Assembly: GCF_016722765.1 (NCBI RefSeq)
Contig: NZ_JAEQND010000004.1
Coordinates: 62,001-126,000, forward strand
DNA: 64,000 nt
Direction of reading: 5' to 3'
DNA from: Ramlibacter alkalitolerans
Lineage (GTDB): Bacteria > Pseudomonadota > Gammaproteobacteria > Burkholderiales > Burkholderiaceae_C
The notes under the pieces: model-generated
Told to the model about the DNA's origin: nothing
What the model saw: the letters and a program-made list of their open reading frames with translations, nothing else
Database searches by the model: none
Shown: piece after piece, positions 16,823 through 29,419 of the stretch
How the letters are laid out: every line of letters begins with the position of its first letter
How positions within the stretch are numbered: position 1 is the stretch's first letter
Translations under genes and position numbers: made by a program

Positions 16823-17923
16823 TCAGATGCCCGCGCCGCTCTCCAGAAACACGCGGGCCTTGCGCGGCGTCACCACCAGCGTTTCGCCCTCCTTCAACCC
16901 CATCTCCCGGTACTGTTCGGCGGGAATCTGCGCCTCGATGATGGGGTCGGACTGTGAATTGTCCACCGGTTTGGTGCCGTCCAGCGGTAGAAGTTCCAGC
17001 CGGGCGATCGGGCCGACGACGATCGCGCGCGCCAGCTTGGCCGGGATGCCGGCCGCTCCGGGCAGGTAGCGCTGCACGTCCAGGTCGTGCGGCCGCACGT
17101 AGGCCGACGCGGGGGCGTTCTGCGCCTGCGCATGCTCGGGCGAGGCGAACTGCATGCCCTCGATGTGCACCTCGCCCTCGTGGGCGCGGCCCTGGAACAG
17201 GTTCACGTCGCCCAGGAAGCCGTAGACGAAGGGGCTGGCCGGATGGTCCCAGACCTCCTGCGGCGAGCCGACCTGCTCGATGTTGCCGGCGTTCATCAGC
17301 ACCACCCGGTCGGCCACTTCGAGCGCCTCTTCCTGGTCGTGCGTGACGAAGATCGAGGTGACGTGCAGGTCGTCGTGCAGGCGGCGCAGCCAGCGGCGCA
17401 GTTCCTTGCGCACCTTGGCGTCGAGGGCTCCGAAGGGCTCGTCGAGCAGCAGCACCTTGGGTTCCACCGCCAGGGCGCGGGCCAGCGCGATGCGCTGCCG
17501 CTGGCCGCCGGACAGCTGCGAGGGGAAGCGGTCGGCCAGCCAATCGAGCTGCACCAGGTTCAGCAGCTCGTGCACCTTCTGCTTGATCTGGGCATCGCCC
17601 GGGCGCTGGCCGCGCGGCTTGACGCGCAGGCCGAAGGCCACGTTCTCGAACACGGTCATGTGCCGGAACAGCGCGTAGTGCTGGAACACGAAGCCGACCT
17701 GGCGCTCGCGCACGTGCACGTCGGTCGTATCCTCGCCGGCGAACAGGATGCTGCCGGTGTCGGCCGTCTCCAGGCCGGCGATGATGCGCAGCAGCGTGGT
17801 CTTGCCGCAGCCGGAGGGACCGAGCAGCGCCACCAGCTCGCCGGATGCGATGTTCAGCGACACGTCCTTCAGCGCCCGGAAGTCGCCGAAGTTCTTGCTG
17901 ACGTTGCGGATCTCGATGCTCAT
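16823..17923 (-). CDS. cysA: sulfate/thiosulfate ABC transporter ATP-binding protein
   Basis: This 366-residue ATPase drives sulfate import through CysTW. It shows Walker [10 protein letters not shown] (about residue 39), Q-loop FVFQHYALF, signature [15 protein letters not shown], Walker [13 protein letters not shown] and the switch histidine VTHDQ. The C-terminal TOBE-like domain (about 240-366) is normal for CysA. Its ATG overlaps the cysW stop (ATGA). Under CysB control by family knowledge. Confidence 0.95.
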   Translation of the reverse strand: MSIEIRNVSKNFGDFRALKDVSLNIASGELVALLGPSGCGKTTLLRIIAGLETADTGSILFAGEDTTDVHVRERQVGFVFQHYALFRHMTVFENVAFGLRVKPRGQRPGDAQIKQKVHELLNLVQLDWLADRFPSQLSGGQRQRIALARALAVEPKVLLLDEPFGALDAKVRKELRRWLRRLHDDLHVTSIFVTHDQEEALEVADRVVLMNAGNIEQVGSPQEVWDHPASPFVYGFLGDVNLFQGRAHEGEVHIEGMQFASPEHAQAQNAPASAYVRPHDLDVQRYLPGAAGIPAKLARAIVVGPIARLELLPLDGTKPVDNSQSDPIIEAQIPAEQYREMGLKEGETLVVTPRKARVFLESGAGI

Positions 17924-18846
17924 AGGGCTTGGGGGGTTGCTCCCTCTCCGCTCCGGGGAGAGGGTTGGGGTGAGGGACGCTCGGGCGGCATCTCGGAGGC
18001 CGCCTTCATGTCGCGTTCCTGCTTCCACTCGGCCAGCGACTTCACCACCAGCGTCACCACGGCCAGCAGGGCCAGCAGCGAAGCCACGGCGAAAGCCGCC
18101 ACCGACTGGTATTCGTTGTAGAGGATCTCCACGTGCAGCGGCATGGTGTTGGTCTGGCCGCGGATGTGGCCCGAGACCACGGAGACCGCGCCGAACTCGC
18201 CCATCGCCCGCGCATTGCACAGGATCACGCCGTAGATCACGCCCCACTTGATGTTGGGCAGCGTCACGTACCAGAAGGTCTGCCAGCCGCTCGCGCCCAG
18301 CACGATCGCGGCCTGCTCCTCGTCGTTGCCCTGCGCCTGCATCAGGGGGATCAGCTCGCGGGCGATGAAGGGGAAGGTGACGAAGATGGTGGCCAGCACG
18401 ATGCCCGGCACCGCGAACACGATCTTGATGTCGTGCGCGGCCAGCCAGGGCCCGAACCAGCCCTGCGCGCCGAACACCAGCACGTAGATCAGCCCGGCCA
18501 CCACCGGCGAGACCGAGAACGGCAGGTCCACCAGCGTGGTCAGGAAGGCCTTGCCGCGGAATTCGTACTTGGCGATGGCCCAGGCCGCAGCGACGCCGAA
18601 CACGAGGTTCAGCGGCACGGAGATGGCGGCGGTGATCAGCGTCAGGCGGATCGCCGACCAGGCGTCCGGCTCCTTGAGCGCCTCCAGGTAGGCGCCCAGC
18701 CCCTTGCGCAAGGCCTCGGTGAAGACCGCTGCCAGCGGCAGCAGCAGGAACAGCAGCAGGAACACGAGCGCGATCGCGATCAGGGTGCGCCGCACCCAGG
18801 GCGCTTCGGTCGTCGTGACGCGCTTGCGGGTCAGGTCGGTGGCCAT
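17920..18846 (-). CDS. cysW: sulfate ABC transporter permease CysW with repeat-encoded tail
   Basis: The 308-residue inner-membrane permease has six hydrophobic segments and the EAA-type loop ([16 protein letters not shown], about residue 180) that docks CysA. Homology ends near [10 protein letters not shown] (about residue 285). The last 20 or so residues, [17 protein letters not shown] and onward, are encoded by a palindromic repeat at 17937-17985. The frame still ends in an ATGA overlap with cysA. It starts one base after the cysT stop. Confidence 0.93.
   Translation of the reverse strand: MATDLTRKRVTTTEAPWVRRTLIAIALVFLLLFLLLPLAAVFTEALRKGLGAYLEALKEPDAWSAIRLTLITAAISVPLNLVFGVAAAWAIAKYEFRGKAFLTTLVDLPFSVSPVVAGLIYVLVFGAQGWFGPWLAAHDIKIVFAVPGIVLATIFVTFPFIARELIPLMQAQGNDEEQAAIVLGASGWQTFWYVTLPNIKWGVIYGVILCNARAMGEFGAVSVVSGHIRGQTNTMPLHVEILYNEYQSVAAFAVASLLALLAVVTLVVKSLAEWKQERDMKAASEMPPERPSPQPSPRSGEGATPQAL
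17937..17985. repeat. palindromic (REP-type) element at the 3' end of cysW
   Basis: The core CCCTCTCC-GCTCCGG-GGAGAGGG (17942-17964) is followed by TTGGGGTGAGGG, the widespread proteobacterial REP layout. It codes for the Pro/Ser-rich tail of CysW and ends next to the cysA start. Confidence 0.8.
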
Positions 18847-18847
18847 C

Positions 18848-19732
18848 TCACCTGCCTCCCGCGCGGCGCCGCTGCCATCCCTGCAGGGCGTTGATCACCA
18901 GCAGCAGCACGAAGGAGAAGAACAGCATCACCGCGGCCACTGCGGTCGCCCCGCCGTAGTCGTATTGTTCGAGCTTGCCGATGATGATCAGCGGCACGAT
19001 CTCGGAGACCATGGGCATGTTGCCGGCGATGAAGATCACCGAGCCGTATTCGCCGATCGCGCGGGCGAAGGCCATGGCGAAGCCGGTGATCAGCGCCGGC
19101 GCCATCGACGGCAGGATCACCTTCGTGAAGGTCTGCAGGCGCGTCGCGCCCAGGCACATCGCGGCCTCTTCCAGTTCCTTCTCGGACTCCTCCAGCACCG
19201 GCTGCACCGTGCGCACCACGAAGGGCAGGCCGATGAAGATCAGCGCGATCACCACGCCGTTGGGGTTGAAGGCGAGCTTGATCCCGAGCGGCTCGAGGTA
19301 CTGCCCTATCCAGCCGTTGCCGGCGAGCAGCGCCGTGAGCGAGATGCCGGCCACGGCCGTGGGCAGCGCGAACGGCAGGTCCACCAGCGCGTCGACGATG
19401 CGCTTGCCCGGGAAGGTGTAGCGCACCAGCACCCAGGCCACGAGCAGGCCGAACACCACGTTGACCAGCGCCGCGAGGAAGGAGGCGCCGAACGTGAGCC
19501 GGTAGGCGGCCAGCACCCGCGGCGAGCTGATGGCGGCCCAGAACTGGTCCCACGTCAGCGCGAAGGTGCGCAGCACCAGCGCCGACAGCGGGATCAGCAC
19601 GATCAGGCACAGGTAGAAGAGCGTGTAGCCCAGGGTCAGCCGGAAGCCCGGGAGCACCTTCCTTGCACCGCCGCGGGACGAAGAAGGCGCCGCTGCCGTG
19701 CCCGGCAGCGGCGCCGCGAGTGCGCCACTCAT
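18848..19732 (-). CDS. cysT: sulfate ABC transporter permease CysT (CysU)
   Basis: The 294-residue protein is the second membrane subunit of the sulfate importer. It has six membrane segments and the permease loop [19 protein letters not shown] (about residue 190). The N-terminal 25 residues, rich in Ala/Pro/Ser, precede the usual start of homology, so the start could be further in. It lies 10 bases after the binding-protein gene and one base before cysW. Confidence 0.93.
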   Translation of the reverse strand: MSGALAAPLPGTAAAPSSSRGGARKVLPGFRLTLGYTLFYLCLIVLIPLSALVLRTFALTWDQFWAAISSPRVLAAYRLTFGASFLAALVNVVFGLLVAWVLVRYTFPGKRIVDALVDLPFALPTAVAGISLTALLAGNGWIGQYLEPLGIKLAFNPNGVVIALIFIGLPFVVRTVQPVLEESEKELEEAAMCLGATRLQTFTKVILPSMAPALITGFAMAFARAIGEYGSVIFIAGNMPMVSEIVPLIIIGKLEQYDYGGATAVAAVMLFFSFVLLLVINALQGWQRRRAGGR

Positions 19733-19742
19733 GTCGGAGTTG

Positions 19743-20744
19743 TTATTTCGCGGTGTACAGCTTGTCGAACTGGCCGCCGTCGTTGAAGTGGACCTTCTGC
19801 GCCTGCGACAGGGAGCCGAACAGCTCCTCCACCGGGAAGATGGTGATCGGCTTGAAGGTGCTGGCGTACTTCTTCAGCACTGCCGGGTCGCTCGGGCGGA
19901 TGTAATGCCTGGCCGCGATTTCCTGGCCTTCCGGCGTGTAGAGGAAGTTCAGGTAGGCCTTGGCGAGGTCCGCGGTGCCCTTCTTGGCCACCGTGCGTTC
20001 CACCACGGCCACCGGGTTGTCGGCCCGGATGCTGACGGAGGGGTACACCACGTCGACCTTGCCGGCGCCGAATTCGCGGTTGACCGATTCGACTTCGGAT
20101 TCGAAGGTGATCAGCACGTCGCCGATATTGCGTTGCAGGAAGGCGGTGGTCGCGTCGCGGCCGCCGCGTGCCAGCACCGGCACGTTCTTGTACAACTTCG
20201 AGACGAAGTCCGCCGCCTGGGCGTCGGTGCCGCCCTTCTTGCGCACGGAGCCCCAGGCGGCCAGGTAGGCGTAGCGGCCGTTGCCGCCGGTCTTGGGGTT
20301 CACCACCACGACCTGCACGCCCGGCTTGACCAGGTCGTCCCAGTCCTTGATCCCTTTCGGGTTGCCGTTGCGCACCAGGAACAGCATGGTGGACGAGGTC
20401 GGCGCCGCGTTGTGCGGGAAGCGCTTGGCCCAGTCCTTGGCGACCACGCCCTTGTCGGCCAGGAATTCGACGTCCGTGGTGGTGTTCATGGTCACCACGT
20501 CGGCGTCGAGGCCGTCGGCGACGGCGCGCGCCTGGGCGCTGGAGCCGGCGTGCGACTGCTCGATCTTCACGTCCTTGCCGGCGGTCTTCTTGTACCAGGG
20601 CACGAAGGCGGCGTTGATGTCCTTGTAGAACTCGCGGGCGACGTCGTAGGAGACGTTCAGCAGGGTCTGCTGCTGCGCGGAGGCCAGGCCGCTGGCGGCC
20701 AGCGCCACGGAGGCCAGGATGATCTTGATCTTGGAGAGCGTCAT
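19743..20744 (-). CDS. sbp: periplasmic sulfate-binding protein
   Basis: The 333-residue protein has a Sec signal peptide cut near ASA-QQQ (residue 23) and the family landmarks LLNVSYDVAREFY, SHAGSSAQARAV and NPKTGGNGRYAYLAAWG that line the sulfate site. It captures sulfate for CysTWA and heads the operon. The product resembles Sbp more than CysP, but the two cannot be cleanly separated here. The 195-base region upstream is AT-rich and is the expected place for CysB control. Confidence 0.92.
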   Translation of the reverse strand: MTLSKIKIILASVALAASGLASAQQQTLLNVSYDVAREFYKDINAAFVPWYKKTAGKDVKIEQSHAGSSAQARAVADGLDADVVTMNTTTDVEFLADKGVVAKDWAKRFPHNAAPTSSTMLFLVRNGNPKGIKDWDDLVKPGVQVVVVNPKTGGNGRYAYLAAWGSVRKKGGTDAQAADFVSKLYKNVPVLARGGRDATTAFLQRNIGDVLITFESEVESVNREFGAGKVDVVYPSVSIRADNPVAVVERTVAKKGTADLAKAYLNFLYTPEGQEIAARHYIRPSDPAVLKKYASTFKPITIFPVEELFGSLSQAQKVHFNDGGQFDKLYTAK

Positions 20745-20842
20745 GCGATGAAATGGGGGCCTTGCGGCCCCTGATCCTTTGAACTGCGGGTGCCCTTTTC
20801 CAGGGCATGCCCGGAATTGTGGGGACGGCTCCTTAAAGCCGC

Positions 20843-20871
20843 AACGAATATCTCGTTGTTTGTTTATTATC
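20843..20871 (-). promoter_or_regulatory. AT-rich promoter region of the sulfate importer operon
   Basis: A GATAAT element on the minus strand (20871-20866) resembles a -10 box, and AACGA-ATATC-TCGTT (20843-20857) is a short inverted repeat just downstream of it. I could not identify a convincing -35 box, which fits an activator-dependent promoter, CysB being the likely activator. Confidence 0.4.
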
Positions 20872-20938
20872 CTGCAGGTCTAACGGACGCGCAGAGGGCT
20901 GGAAATTGCCCGCCGCGAGCCGCCCGTGACACCACAAT

Positions 20939-20976
20939 CGCTGGGGTTCGCGCTGCGCGGCTCACCGCCAGCCTAC
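20939..20976. repeat. single arm of the gene-end repeat family, copy 3
   Basis: CGCTGGGGTTCGCGCTGCGC to CCAGCCTAC matches one arm of copies 1 and 2. Read on the minus strand it begins GTAGGCTGG, and its TAG (20975-20973) is the stop codon of the IclR-family gene. Confidence 0.85.
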
Positions 20977-21728
20977 AGGAGCGGGCGCAATTCGCGCGCG
21001 GCCTCCAGCACCGCCGGCAGCAACTCCCGCTGCAAGGCCCTGGTCTCCGCCCGCTCGCGCGTCGCCACCACGTTCAGCGCGGCGACCGTGCGGCCATCCA
21101 TGTTCCGCAGCGGCACGGCCACTGCATGCACGCCCAGCTCGTGCTCCTCGCTCGCCACGCAGAAGTCCTGCTGCCGCACCTGCTCGATCAGGGCGCGAAA
21201 GGCCCGCGCGTCGATCGTCGTGTGGCCGGTCAGCCGGGCCAGCTCGCGGCCCTTGAGCCAGGCGCTGAAGTCCGCGCGGCTCTTGGCGGCCAGCAGCACC
21301 CGGCCGGTGGAGGTCGCGTGGGCTGGCAGGCGCGCCCCCAGGTGCAGCCCGTAGGCCTGCAGCGCCGAGCCGCTGCGCGCGACGATCACGACGTGGTCGC
21401 CATCGAGCACCACGGCGGAAAACGATTCGCCCGTGGCGCCCGCCAGGCGATTCAGCGTCGGCTGCACCGCCCGCGGCAGCCGGGCCGAGGCGAGGTAGCT
21501 GCCGGACAGGCGCAGCACCTTGGGCGCCAGCCAGAACCAGCTGCCGTCCGTTTCCAGGTAGCCGAGGTGGGCCAGCGTGAGCAGGTGGCGCCGCGCGGCC
21601 GCGCGCGTGAGCCCCGCGCGTTCGGCGGCCAGCGTCGCGTTCAGCCGCTGGCGCTGCGTGTCGAAGCTTTCCAGCACGGCCAGTCCCTTGGCCATGCCGG
21701 CGATGTAGTCGGCGTGGGCGATCGTCAT
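20973..21728 (-). CDS. IclR-family regulator, likely PobR for pobA
   Basis: The 251-residue protein has an N-terminal winged helix-turn-helix (about residues 8-70, GLTRAAARRHLLTLAHLGYL) and the IclR effector domain (about 85-250, with TSTGRVLLA and CVASEEHELGVHAVAVPL). It is the PcaR/PobR subgroup that controls aromatic acid catabolism. It is divergent from pobA across 114 bases, so it most likely regulates 4-hydroxybenzoate hydroxylation. Its stop codon falls inside a repeat arm. Confidence 0.85.
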   Translation of the reverse strand: MTIAHADYIAGMAKGLAVLESFDTQRQRLNATLAAERAGLTRAAARRHLLTLAHLGYLETDGSWFWLAPKVLRLSGSYLASARLPRAVQPTLNRLAGATGESFSAVVLDGDHVVIVARSGSALQAYGLHLGARLPAHATSTGRVLLAAKSRADFSAWLKGRELARLTGHTTIDARAFRALIEQVRQQDFCVASEEHELGVHAVAVPLRNMDGRTVAALNVVATRERAETRALQRELLPAVLEAARELRPLL

Positions 21729-21736
21729 CGAGCGAG

Positions 21737-21773
21737 TGCGCGATCATCGCGCAAGCGGCGCCATCATCGCACA
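21737..21773. promoter_or_regulatory. putative PobR operator between iclR and pobA
   Basis: A perfect 17-base palindrome TGCGCGATCATCGCGCA (21737-21753) lies 8 bases before the regulator start, and a half-site ATCATCGCACA (21763-21773) repeats in direct orientation 20 bases further on, two helical turns. IclR proteins often bind such doubled sites. Confidence 0.5.
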
Positions 21774-21827
21774 CAGCTTGAAGACGCCCCCTGTTCGGCG
21801 CGCTGCGCAGCGCTTACGCTGCGCTGA

Positions 21828-23018
<1,191 letters not shown>

Positions 23019-23065
23019 CAACGGGGCTGCGCGAGCAGCTTCAACGCAAAAGCCGCGAACGACAC

Positions 23066-23117
23066 GCAAAAGCCGCAAAGGATTTCTTCATGCATCCTTC
23101 TGCGGCTTTGGCTTTTC
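23066..23117. terminator. bidirectional terminator between pobA and the TctC-family gene
   Basis: Stem 23068-23083 (AAAGCCGCAAAGGAT type) pairs with 23094-23109 with one bulge; T-rich sequence follows on the plus strand (GGCTTTTCT) and A-rich sequence precedes it, so it can work both ways for the convergent genes. Confidence 0.75.
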
Positions 23118-23178
23118 TACTTCTGCGGCTTCTGCGTCATGAAATTTGTTCGCTCCCGCGCAGCGCCGACGAGGAGGG

Positions 23179-24153
23179 TCAATCCGCGAACTTGCCGCCC
23201 GCCTTGATCACCGGGCCCCACTTGCCGATCTCGGACTGCAGCCAGTGGTGCAGCGCCTCCGGCGTGTTGGTGGCGTCCGGCACGATCTCGGCGCCGAGGT
23301 CGTCCATGCGCTTGATCACGTCCGGGTCCTTCAGCGCGGTCCGCACCGCCATGTTCATGCGGTCGATGACAGGCTTCGGCGTGCCCTTGGGCGCGTAGAT
23401 GCCGTGCCACACGACCACCTCGAAGTCCTTGAGGCCCTGCTCCGCCAGCGTCGGCGCGTTGGGCAGCACCTTCACGCGGTTCTTGGTCGTCACGCCATAG
23501 AGCTTGACGCTGCCGGCCTTGATCTGCGGCACCGTCTGCGTGGTCTGGTCGCACAGCACGTCGACCTGGCCACCGAGCAGCGCATTCATCGCCGGCGCCG
23601 TGCCCTGGAACGGCACTTCCGTGAGCTGCACGCCGATGGCGCGCTGGAACATCATGCCGCACAGTTGCGAGACGGCGCCCAGGCCCGCGTTGGCCAGGTT
23701 GATCTTGGCCTGGTTGGCCTTGATGTAGGCCACCATCTCCTGCAGGTTGCTGGCCGGGAAGTCCTTGCGCGCCAGCATCGTCATCGGCACTTCCACCGCC
23801 TGGCTGACGAATTCGAAGTCCTTCAGCGGGTCGAACGCGAGCTTGCGGTACAGCGCCGGCGCGGTCGCCATGCCGTTGTGGTGGATGAAGAAGGTGTAGC
23901 CATCGGGCGCGGCCTTGGCCACGTAGTTGGCGGCGACGGTGCCGCCGGCGCCCAGCTTGTTCTCGATCACCACCGTCTGGCCGAGGCTCTTGGACATCGA
24001 CGCGCCCAGCGTGCGCGCGACCACGTCCGTCGGGCCGCCGGCGGCGAAGGGGACCACCAGCGTGATCGGCTTCGTGGGCCAGTTCGACTGCGCGTGGGCG
24101 AAGGCGACGGTGGCGAGGCCCATCATCGTGATGAGGGTGCGCTTCAACTGCAT
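23179..24153 (-). CDS. Bug/TctC-family tripartite tricarboxylate transporter substrate-binding protein
   Basis: The 324-residue periplasmic protein begins MQLKRTLITMMGLATVAFAHA with a signal peptide cut near HA-QSNWP. The opening WPTKPITLVVPFAAGGPTDV and the LGAGGTVAANYVAKAAPDGYT segment are diagnostic of the Bug family, which is expanded in Burkholderiales. The ATG 24153 follows a GGAGATCCAGACA ribosome site. No TctA/TctB membrane genes are adjacent, as is usual for orphan Bug receptors. The ligand is unknown. Confidence 0.9.
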   Translation of the reverse strand: MQLKRTLITMMGLATVAFAHAQSNWPTKPITLVVPFAAGGPTDVVARTLGASMSKSLGQTVVIENKLGAGGTVAANYVAKAAPDGYTFFIHHNGMATAPALYRKLAFDPLKDFEFVSQAVEVPMTMLARKDFPASNLQEMVAYIKANQAKINLANAGLGAVSQLCGMMFQRAIGVQLTEVPFQGTAPAMNALLGGQVDVLCDQTTQTVPQIKAGSVKLYGVTTKNRVKVLPNAPTLAEQGLKDFEVVVWHGIYAPKGTPKPVIDRMNMAVRTALKDPDVIKRMDDLGAEIVPDATNTPEALHHWLQSEIGKWGPVIKAGGKFAD

Positions 24154-24284
24154 TGTCTGGATCTCCTGTTGATCGGTGGCCGGCCGCTGCCGGCGTGACG
24201 GGAGGGTAGCCAGCCCAGCTCGGCAGTGCATCGGGATGTACCCCACTCTGCTAGCCTTGCGTGGCAAGCAACCCACGTTTCGTC

Positions 24285-25178
24285 ATGACCCGCTCCTTCG
24301 CACCGCTGCACGGCATCCGCATCCTGAGCCTCGCGCTGAACCTGCCGGGGCCCGCGGCGCTGATGCGATGCCGCCGGCTGGGTGCCAGCTGCACCAAGCT
24401 CGAGCCGCCCAGCGGCGATCCCATGGGGCACTACGACCGCGCCGCCTACGCGCAACTGCACGAAGGCGTCAAGGTGCTGCAGGCCGACCTGAAGACTTCC
24501 GAGGGACAGCAGGTGCTGCAGCGCGAACTCGCGCGCAGCGACATCCTGCTCACGTCCTTCCGTCCCTCCGCGATCGCCAAGCTCGGTTTGGGGTGGAAGG
24601 AGCTGCACACGCGCCATCCGACCCTGAGCCAGGTCGCGATCGTCGGCGCGCCCGGTGCCCGGGCCGAGGAGCCGGGGCACGATCTCACCTACCTTGCGGA
24701 CAACGGACTGGTGCCCGGCCTGGAACTGCCCGCGACCCTGTATGCGGACATGGGCGGCTCGCTGATGGCGAGCGAGGCGGTGCTCCAGGCAGCCCTGCGC
24801 AAGCACGAGCGCTACGCCGGCGAAGGCGACCCGCACCCGGAGGGGCTGTACCTGGAGGTGGCGCTGTCGGATGCTGCGGCGTGGCTGGCGCTGCCGCGCC
24901 GCTGGGGGCTCACGCAGCCCGCCGGATCGGTCGGCGGTGCGCATGCCGGGTATCGGGTCTATGCGTGCAAGGACGGGCGGGCAGCGGTGGCGGCGCTGGA
25001 GCCGCACTTCGCACGGCGGCTGTGCGAGGCGGCTGGCGTGAGCGGGAGCGACGTGAAGGCGCTGTTCGCGCCGGGGACGCATGAAGCGGTGGCCGCGTTC
25101 TTCGCGGCGCGCACGTGCGAGGAGCTGGATCGGCTCGCCACCGAGCAGGACCTGCCGATTCACGCGATGCGCGCCTGA
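24285..25178 (+). CDS. short CoA-transferase family III protein, alpha-methylacyl-CoA racemase-like
   Basis: The 297-residue protein belongs to the CaiB/BaiF fold (LHGIRILSLALNLPGPAALMR at the start). It keeps residues expected of the racemase branch: His in GHDLTYLADNG, Asp in LYADMGGSLMAS and Glu in ALEPHF. It is about 60-100 residues shorter than usual family members. The start at ATG 24285 matches the beginning of homology. Racemase activity on branched acyl-CoA is inference from these residues. Confidence 0.75.
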   Translation: MTRSFAPLHGIRILSLALNLPGPAALMRCRRLGASCTKLEPPSGDPMGHYDRAAYAQLHEGVKVLQADLKTSEGQQVLQRELARSDILLTSFRPSAIAKLGLGWKELHTRHPTLSQVAIVGAPGARAEEPGHDLTYLADNGLVPGLELPATLYADMGGSLMASEAVLQAALRKHERYAGEGDPHPEGLYLEVALSDAAAWLALPRRWGLTQPAGSVGGAHAGYRVYACKDGRAAVAALEPHFARRLCEAAGVSGSDVKALFAPGTHEAVAAFFAARTCEELDRLATEQDLPIHAMRA

Positions 25179-25187
25179 GCAGGCATG

Positions 25188-25210
25188 GACCCCCGCCTGC
25201 GCGGGGGTGA
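25188..25210. repeat. half-copy of the 11780-type repeat, possible terminator
   Basis: CCCCCGC-CTGC-GCGGGGG (25190-25207) followed by TGACG matches the right half of the element at 11837-11863. It lies just after the AMACR-like gene and between convergent genes, so it may terminate transcription; there is no T-run. Confidence 0.6.
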
Positions 25211-25227
25211 CGCATCCGCTGGCTGCG

Positions 25228-25309
25228 CCGGCCCGGACGCCTGCTACTTCGCCTTGCGCGCCGGCCCGGGCGCCTGCTACTTCGCCTTGCGCGTCGGCCC
25301 GGACGCCTG

Positions 25310-25326
<17 letters not shown>
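25228..25326. repeat. three tandem 33-base copies of the ygiQ gene end
   Basis: Units 25228-25260, 25261-25293 and 25294-25326 are nearly identical. On the minus strand each reads in frame as Lys-Ala-Lys-stop. The third unit holds the actual stop of ygiQ (25310-25312); the other two are redundant copies beyond it. Confidence 0.9.
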
Positions 25327-27565
<2,239 letters not shown>

Positions 27566-27638
27566 TCAGGGCTTCGGGGGAAGCCCGCAATTGTAGGTCG
27601 CGCGGGCCGGCAAGGAGAATGAATGGGTATTGCCTGGC

Positions 27639-27833
27639 TCAGCCGGGCCGCCCCTCTTCCAGCAGGCGCGCGCGCGCCTGTGCCACGAGCGCCAGGACCT
27701 CATCGGCGCGCTCGCTGCGGGCCATCAGTGCCAGCGCCACCATGGCCAGCAGCAACTCGCTGCGCTGCGCGCCGACCTCGCCCAGCGCTTCGCACAAGGC
27801 CGTGTAGCTGCGGTCCAGGTCCACGTCGGTCAT
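27639..27833 (-). CDS. small DUF2783-like protein coupled to FAD monooxygenase
   Basis: The 64-residue helical protein begins at ATG 27833, which overlaps the monooxygenase stop as ATGA. It has no signal or membrane segment; Leu, Ala and Glu dominate. Small DUF2783 proteins commonly follow FAD monooxygenases of this type in Burkholderiales, which is why I give that name, but I cannot verify the family by search. A role as a stabilising partner is inference. Confidence 0.6.
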   Translation of the reverse strand: MTDVDLDRSYTALCEALGEVGAQRSELLLAMVALALMARSERADEVLALVAQARARLLEEGRPG

Positions 27834-29413
27834 GGTTGCAATCCTTTCGCCTGCAGGCAGGCGAGCACCGGCGCCGGGTCGAGGCCGCGCCAGCGGCCCA
27901 TCACGTAGCCGTCGGGACGCACCAGCACCAGCGCGGTGGCATTCAGGCCGCCCGGCAATCCGTAGCGCAGCCGCGCCTGCCCATGCACGTCGGCCTCCGG
28001 CGCGATGTCCAGCACGCCGATGCCGTGCTGGGCGAGATCGGCCACGGCGCGCGGCAGCGAGCCGCCGCCGAACACGAGGCAGCTGAAGTCGGTGCCGAAG
28101 CACTGGGAGAGATGGAAGTCGCCGTGCGCGCCACCCAGCAGGGCCTCCGGGGCCGGCTGGCCGGGCGCCGCCTGCGCACTGGTCCAGGCGCCCTCTTCCG
28201 GTCCGTTCAGCGGCGAGCCCGTGTACGCGATGGGCGCGCTCTGGCGCGGGTTGATCAGCGAACGCACGGCGGGCTGGTCCAGCGCCAGCCGCAGCGTCGC
28301 TTCGCGCATCAGGCGGAAGGCGAAATCGGGCGGCGCCATGAATTCCGTGCTCTTGGCGCCGTAGGCGATGTTCTCGCGGGCGGCCTGCACGCGCTCGCTC
28401 GAATAGCTATCGAGCAGCTCCGGCGCCGCACCGCCCTCCAGCACCAGCGCGAGCTTCCACGCCAGGTTGGCCGCGTCGTCCAGGCCGGAGTTGAGTCCGC
28501 GCACGCCGAAGATCGGCACCAGGTGCGCGGCGTCGCCCGCGAACAGCACGCGGCCGTGCCGGTACGAGGGCAGCGTGAGGCACTTGGCGTTGTACATGGA
28601 GGCCCAGAGCAGCTGCCACGGCGCGGTCTCGCCGATCATGCGCAGGTGGCTTTCCACGCGCGGCAGGATGTTTTCGGGCTCGAGCGCTTCGACGGCATCC
28701 TCGTCGTCGCGCAACTGGTAGTCGATGCGCCAGACGTCGTCCGGCTGGCGGTGCATCAGCAGGGTGGAGCCCGGATTGGAGGGCGGATCGAACCAGGCCA
28801 GGCGCTCCACCGGCCGGCGCGTCTTCTGCACGATGTCGACGATCACGTAGCGGCCTTCGTACTGCGTGCCCTCCAGCTGCAGCCCGAGCTGCTCGCGCAC
28901 GGTGCTGCGGCCACCGTCGCAGGCCACGAGGTACCCGCAACGCAGGCGCTGCCGCCCTTCGGGGCCCTCCAACTCCACCAGCACCCCCGCGTCGCCCGGC
29001 TGCACCTGCAGCACGCGCGTGGACCACGCCACGGGCGCGACCTGCGGCACGCGCTGCAGCGCCGCGTGGAGGAAGGCCTCCACGTGGTACTGCTGGATGT
29101 TGACCATGGGGGCGAAGCGCTGCAGCGGCTCGCTGGGCATCTGGAAGTGCAGCACTTCGCGATCGCGCCAGTAGCTGCGGCCGCCGGTCCACGGCAGCGC
29201 CTTGGCCGCCAGCGCGGGGCCCGCGCCGGCAGCGTGCAGGATCTCCTGCGAGCGCCGCGAGACGCAGATCGCGCGGCTGCCGCTGCAATAGCCCGCGTCC
29301 GCCTCGGCCACCAGGCTGGCCACGCCGTGGCGTGCCAGCAGCGCCGCCAGGGTGAGGCCGACCGGCCCGCCACCGGCGATCAGGACCGGGACTTCAGCCG
29401 GCAGCGGCGGCAC
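27830..29413 (-). CDS. FAD-dependent aromatic monooxygenase (MhpA/PheA type)
   Basis: The 527-residue flavoprotein has the GGGPVGLTLAALLARHG dinucleotide motif (residue 14 onward), the substrate/NADPH motif ACDGGRSTVREQLGL (about residue 165) and LFAGDAAHLVPIFGVRGLNSGL (about residue 295), followed by a thioredoxin-like C-terminal domain. It fits the group that hydroxylates phenols or 3-(3-hydroxyphenyl)propionate. It starts with GTG, and its stop overlaps the following DUF2783-like gene. The substrate is not identifiable from context. Confidence 0.85.
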   Translation of the reverse strand: MPPLPAEVPVLIAGGGPVGLTLAALLARHGVASLVAEADAGYCSGSRAICVSRRSQEILHAAGAGPALAAKALPWTGGRSYWRDREVLHFQMPSEPLQRFAPMVNIQQYHVEAFLHAALQRVPQVAPVAWSTRVLQVQPGDAGVLVELEGPEGRQRLRCGYLVACDGGRSTVREQLGLQLEGTQYEGRYVIVDIVQKTRRPVERLAWFDPPSNPGSTLLMHRQPDDVWRIDYQLRDDEDAVEALEPENILPRVESHLRMIGETAPWQLLWASMYNAKCLTLPSYRHGRVLFAGDAAHLVPIFGVRGLNSGLDDAANLAWKLALVLEGGAAPELLDSYSSERVQAARENIAYGAKSTEFMAPPDFAFRLMREATLRLALDQPAVRSLINPRQSAPIAYTGSPLNGPEEGAWTSAQAAPGQPAPEALLGGAHGDFHLSQCFGTDFSCLVFGGGSLPRAVADLAQHGIGVLDIAPEADVHGQARLRYGLPGGLNATALVLVRPDGYVMGRWRGLDPAPVLACLQAKGLQP

Positions 29414-29419
29414 TGCGGA

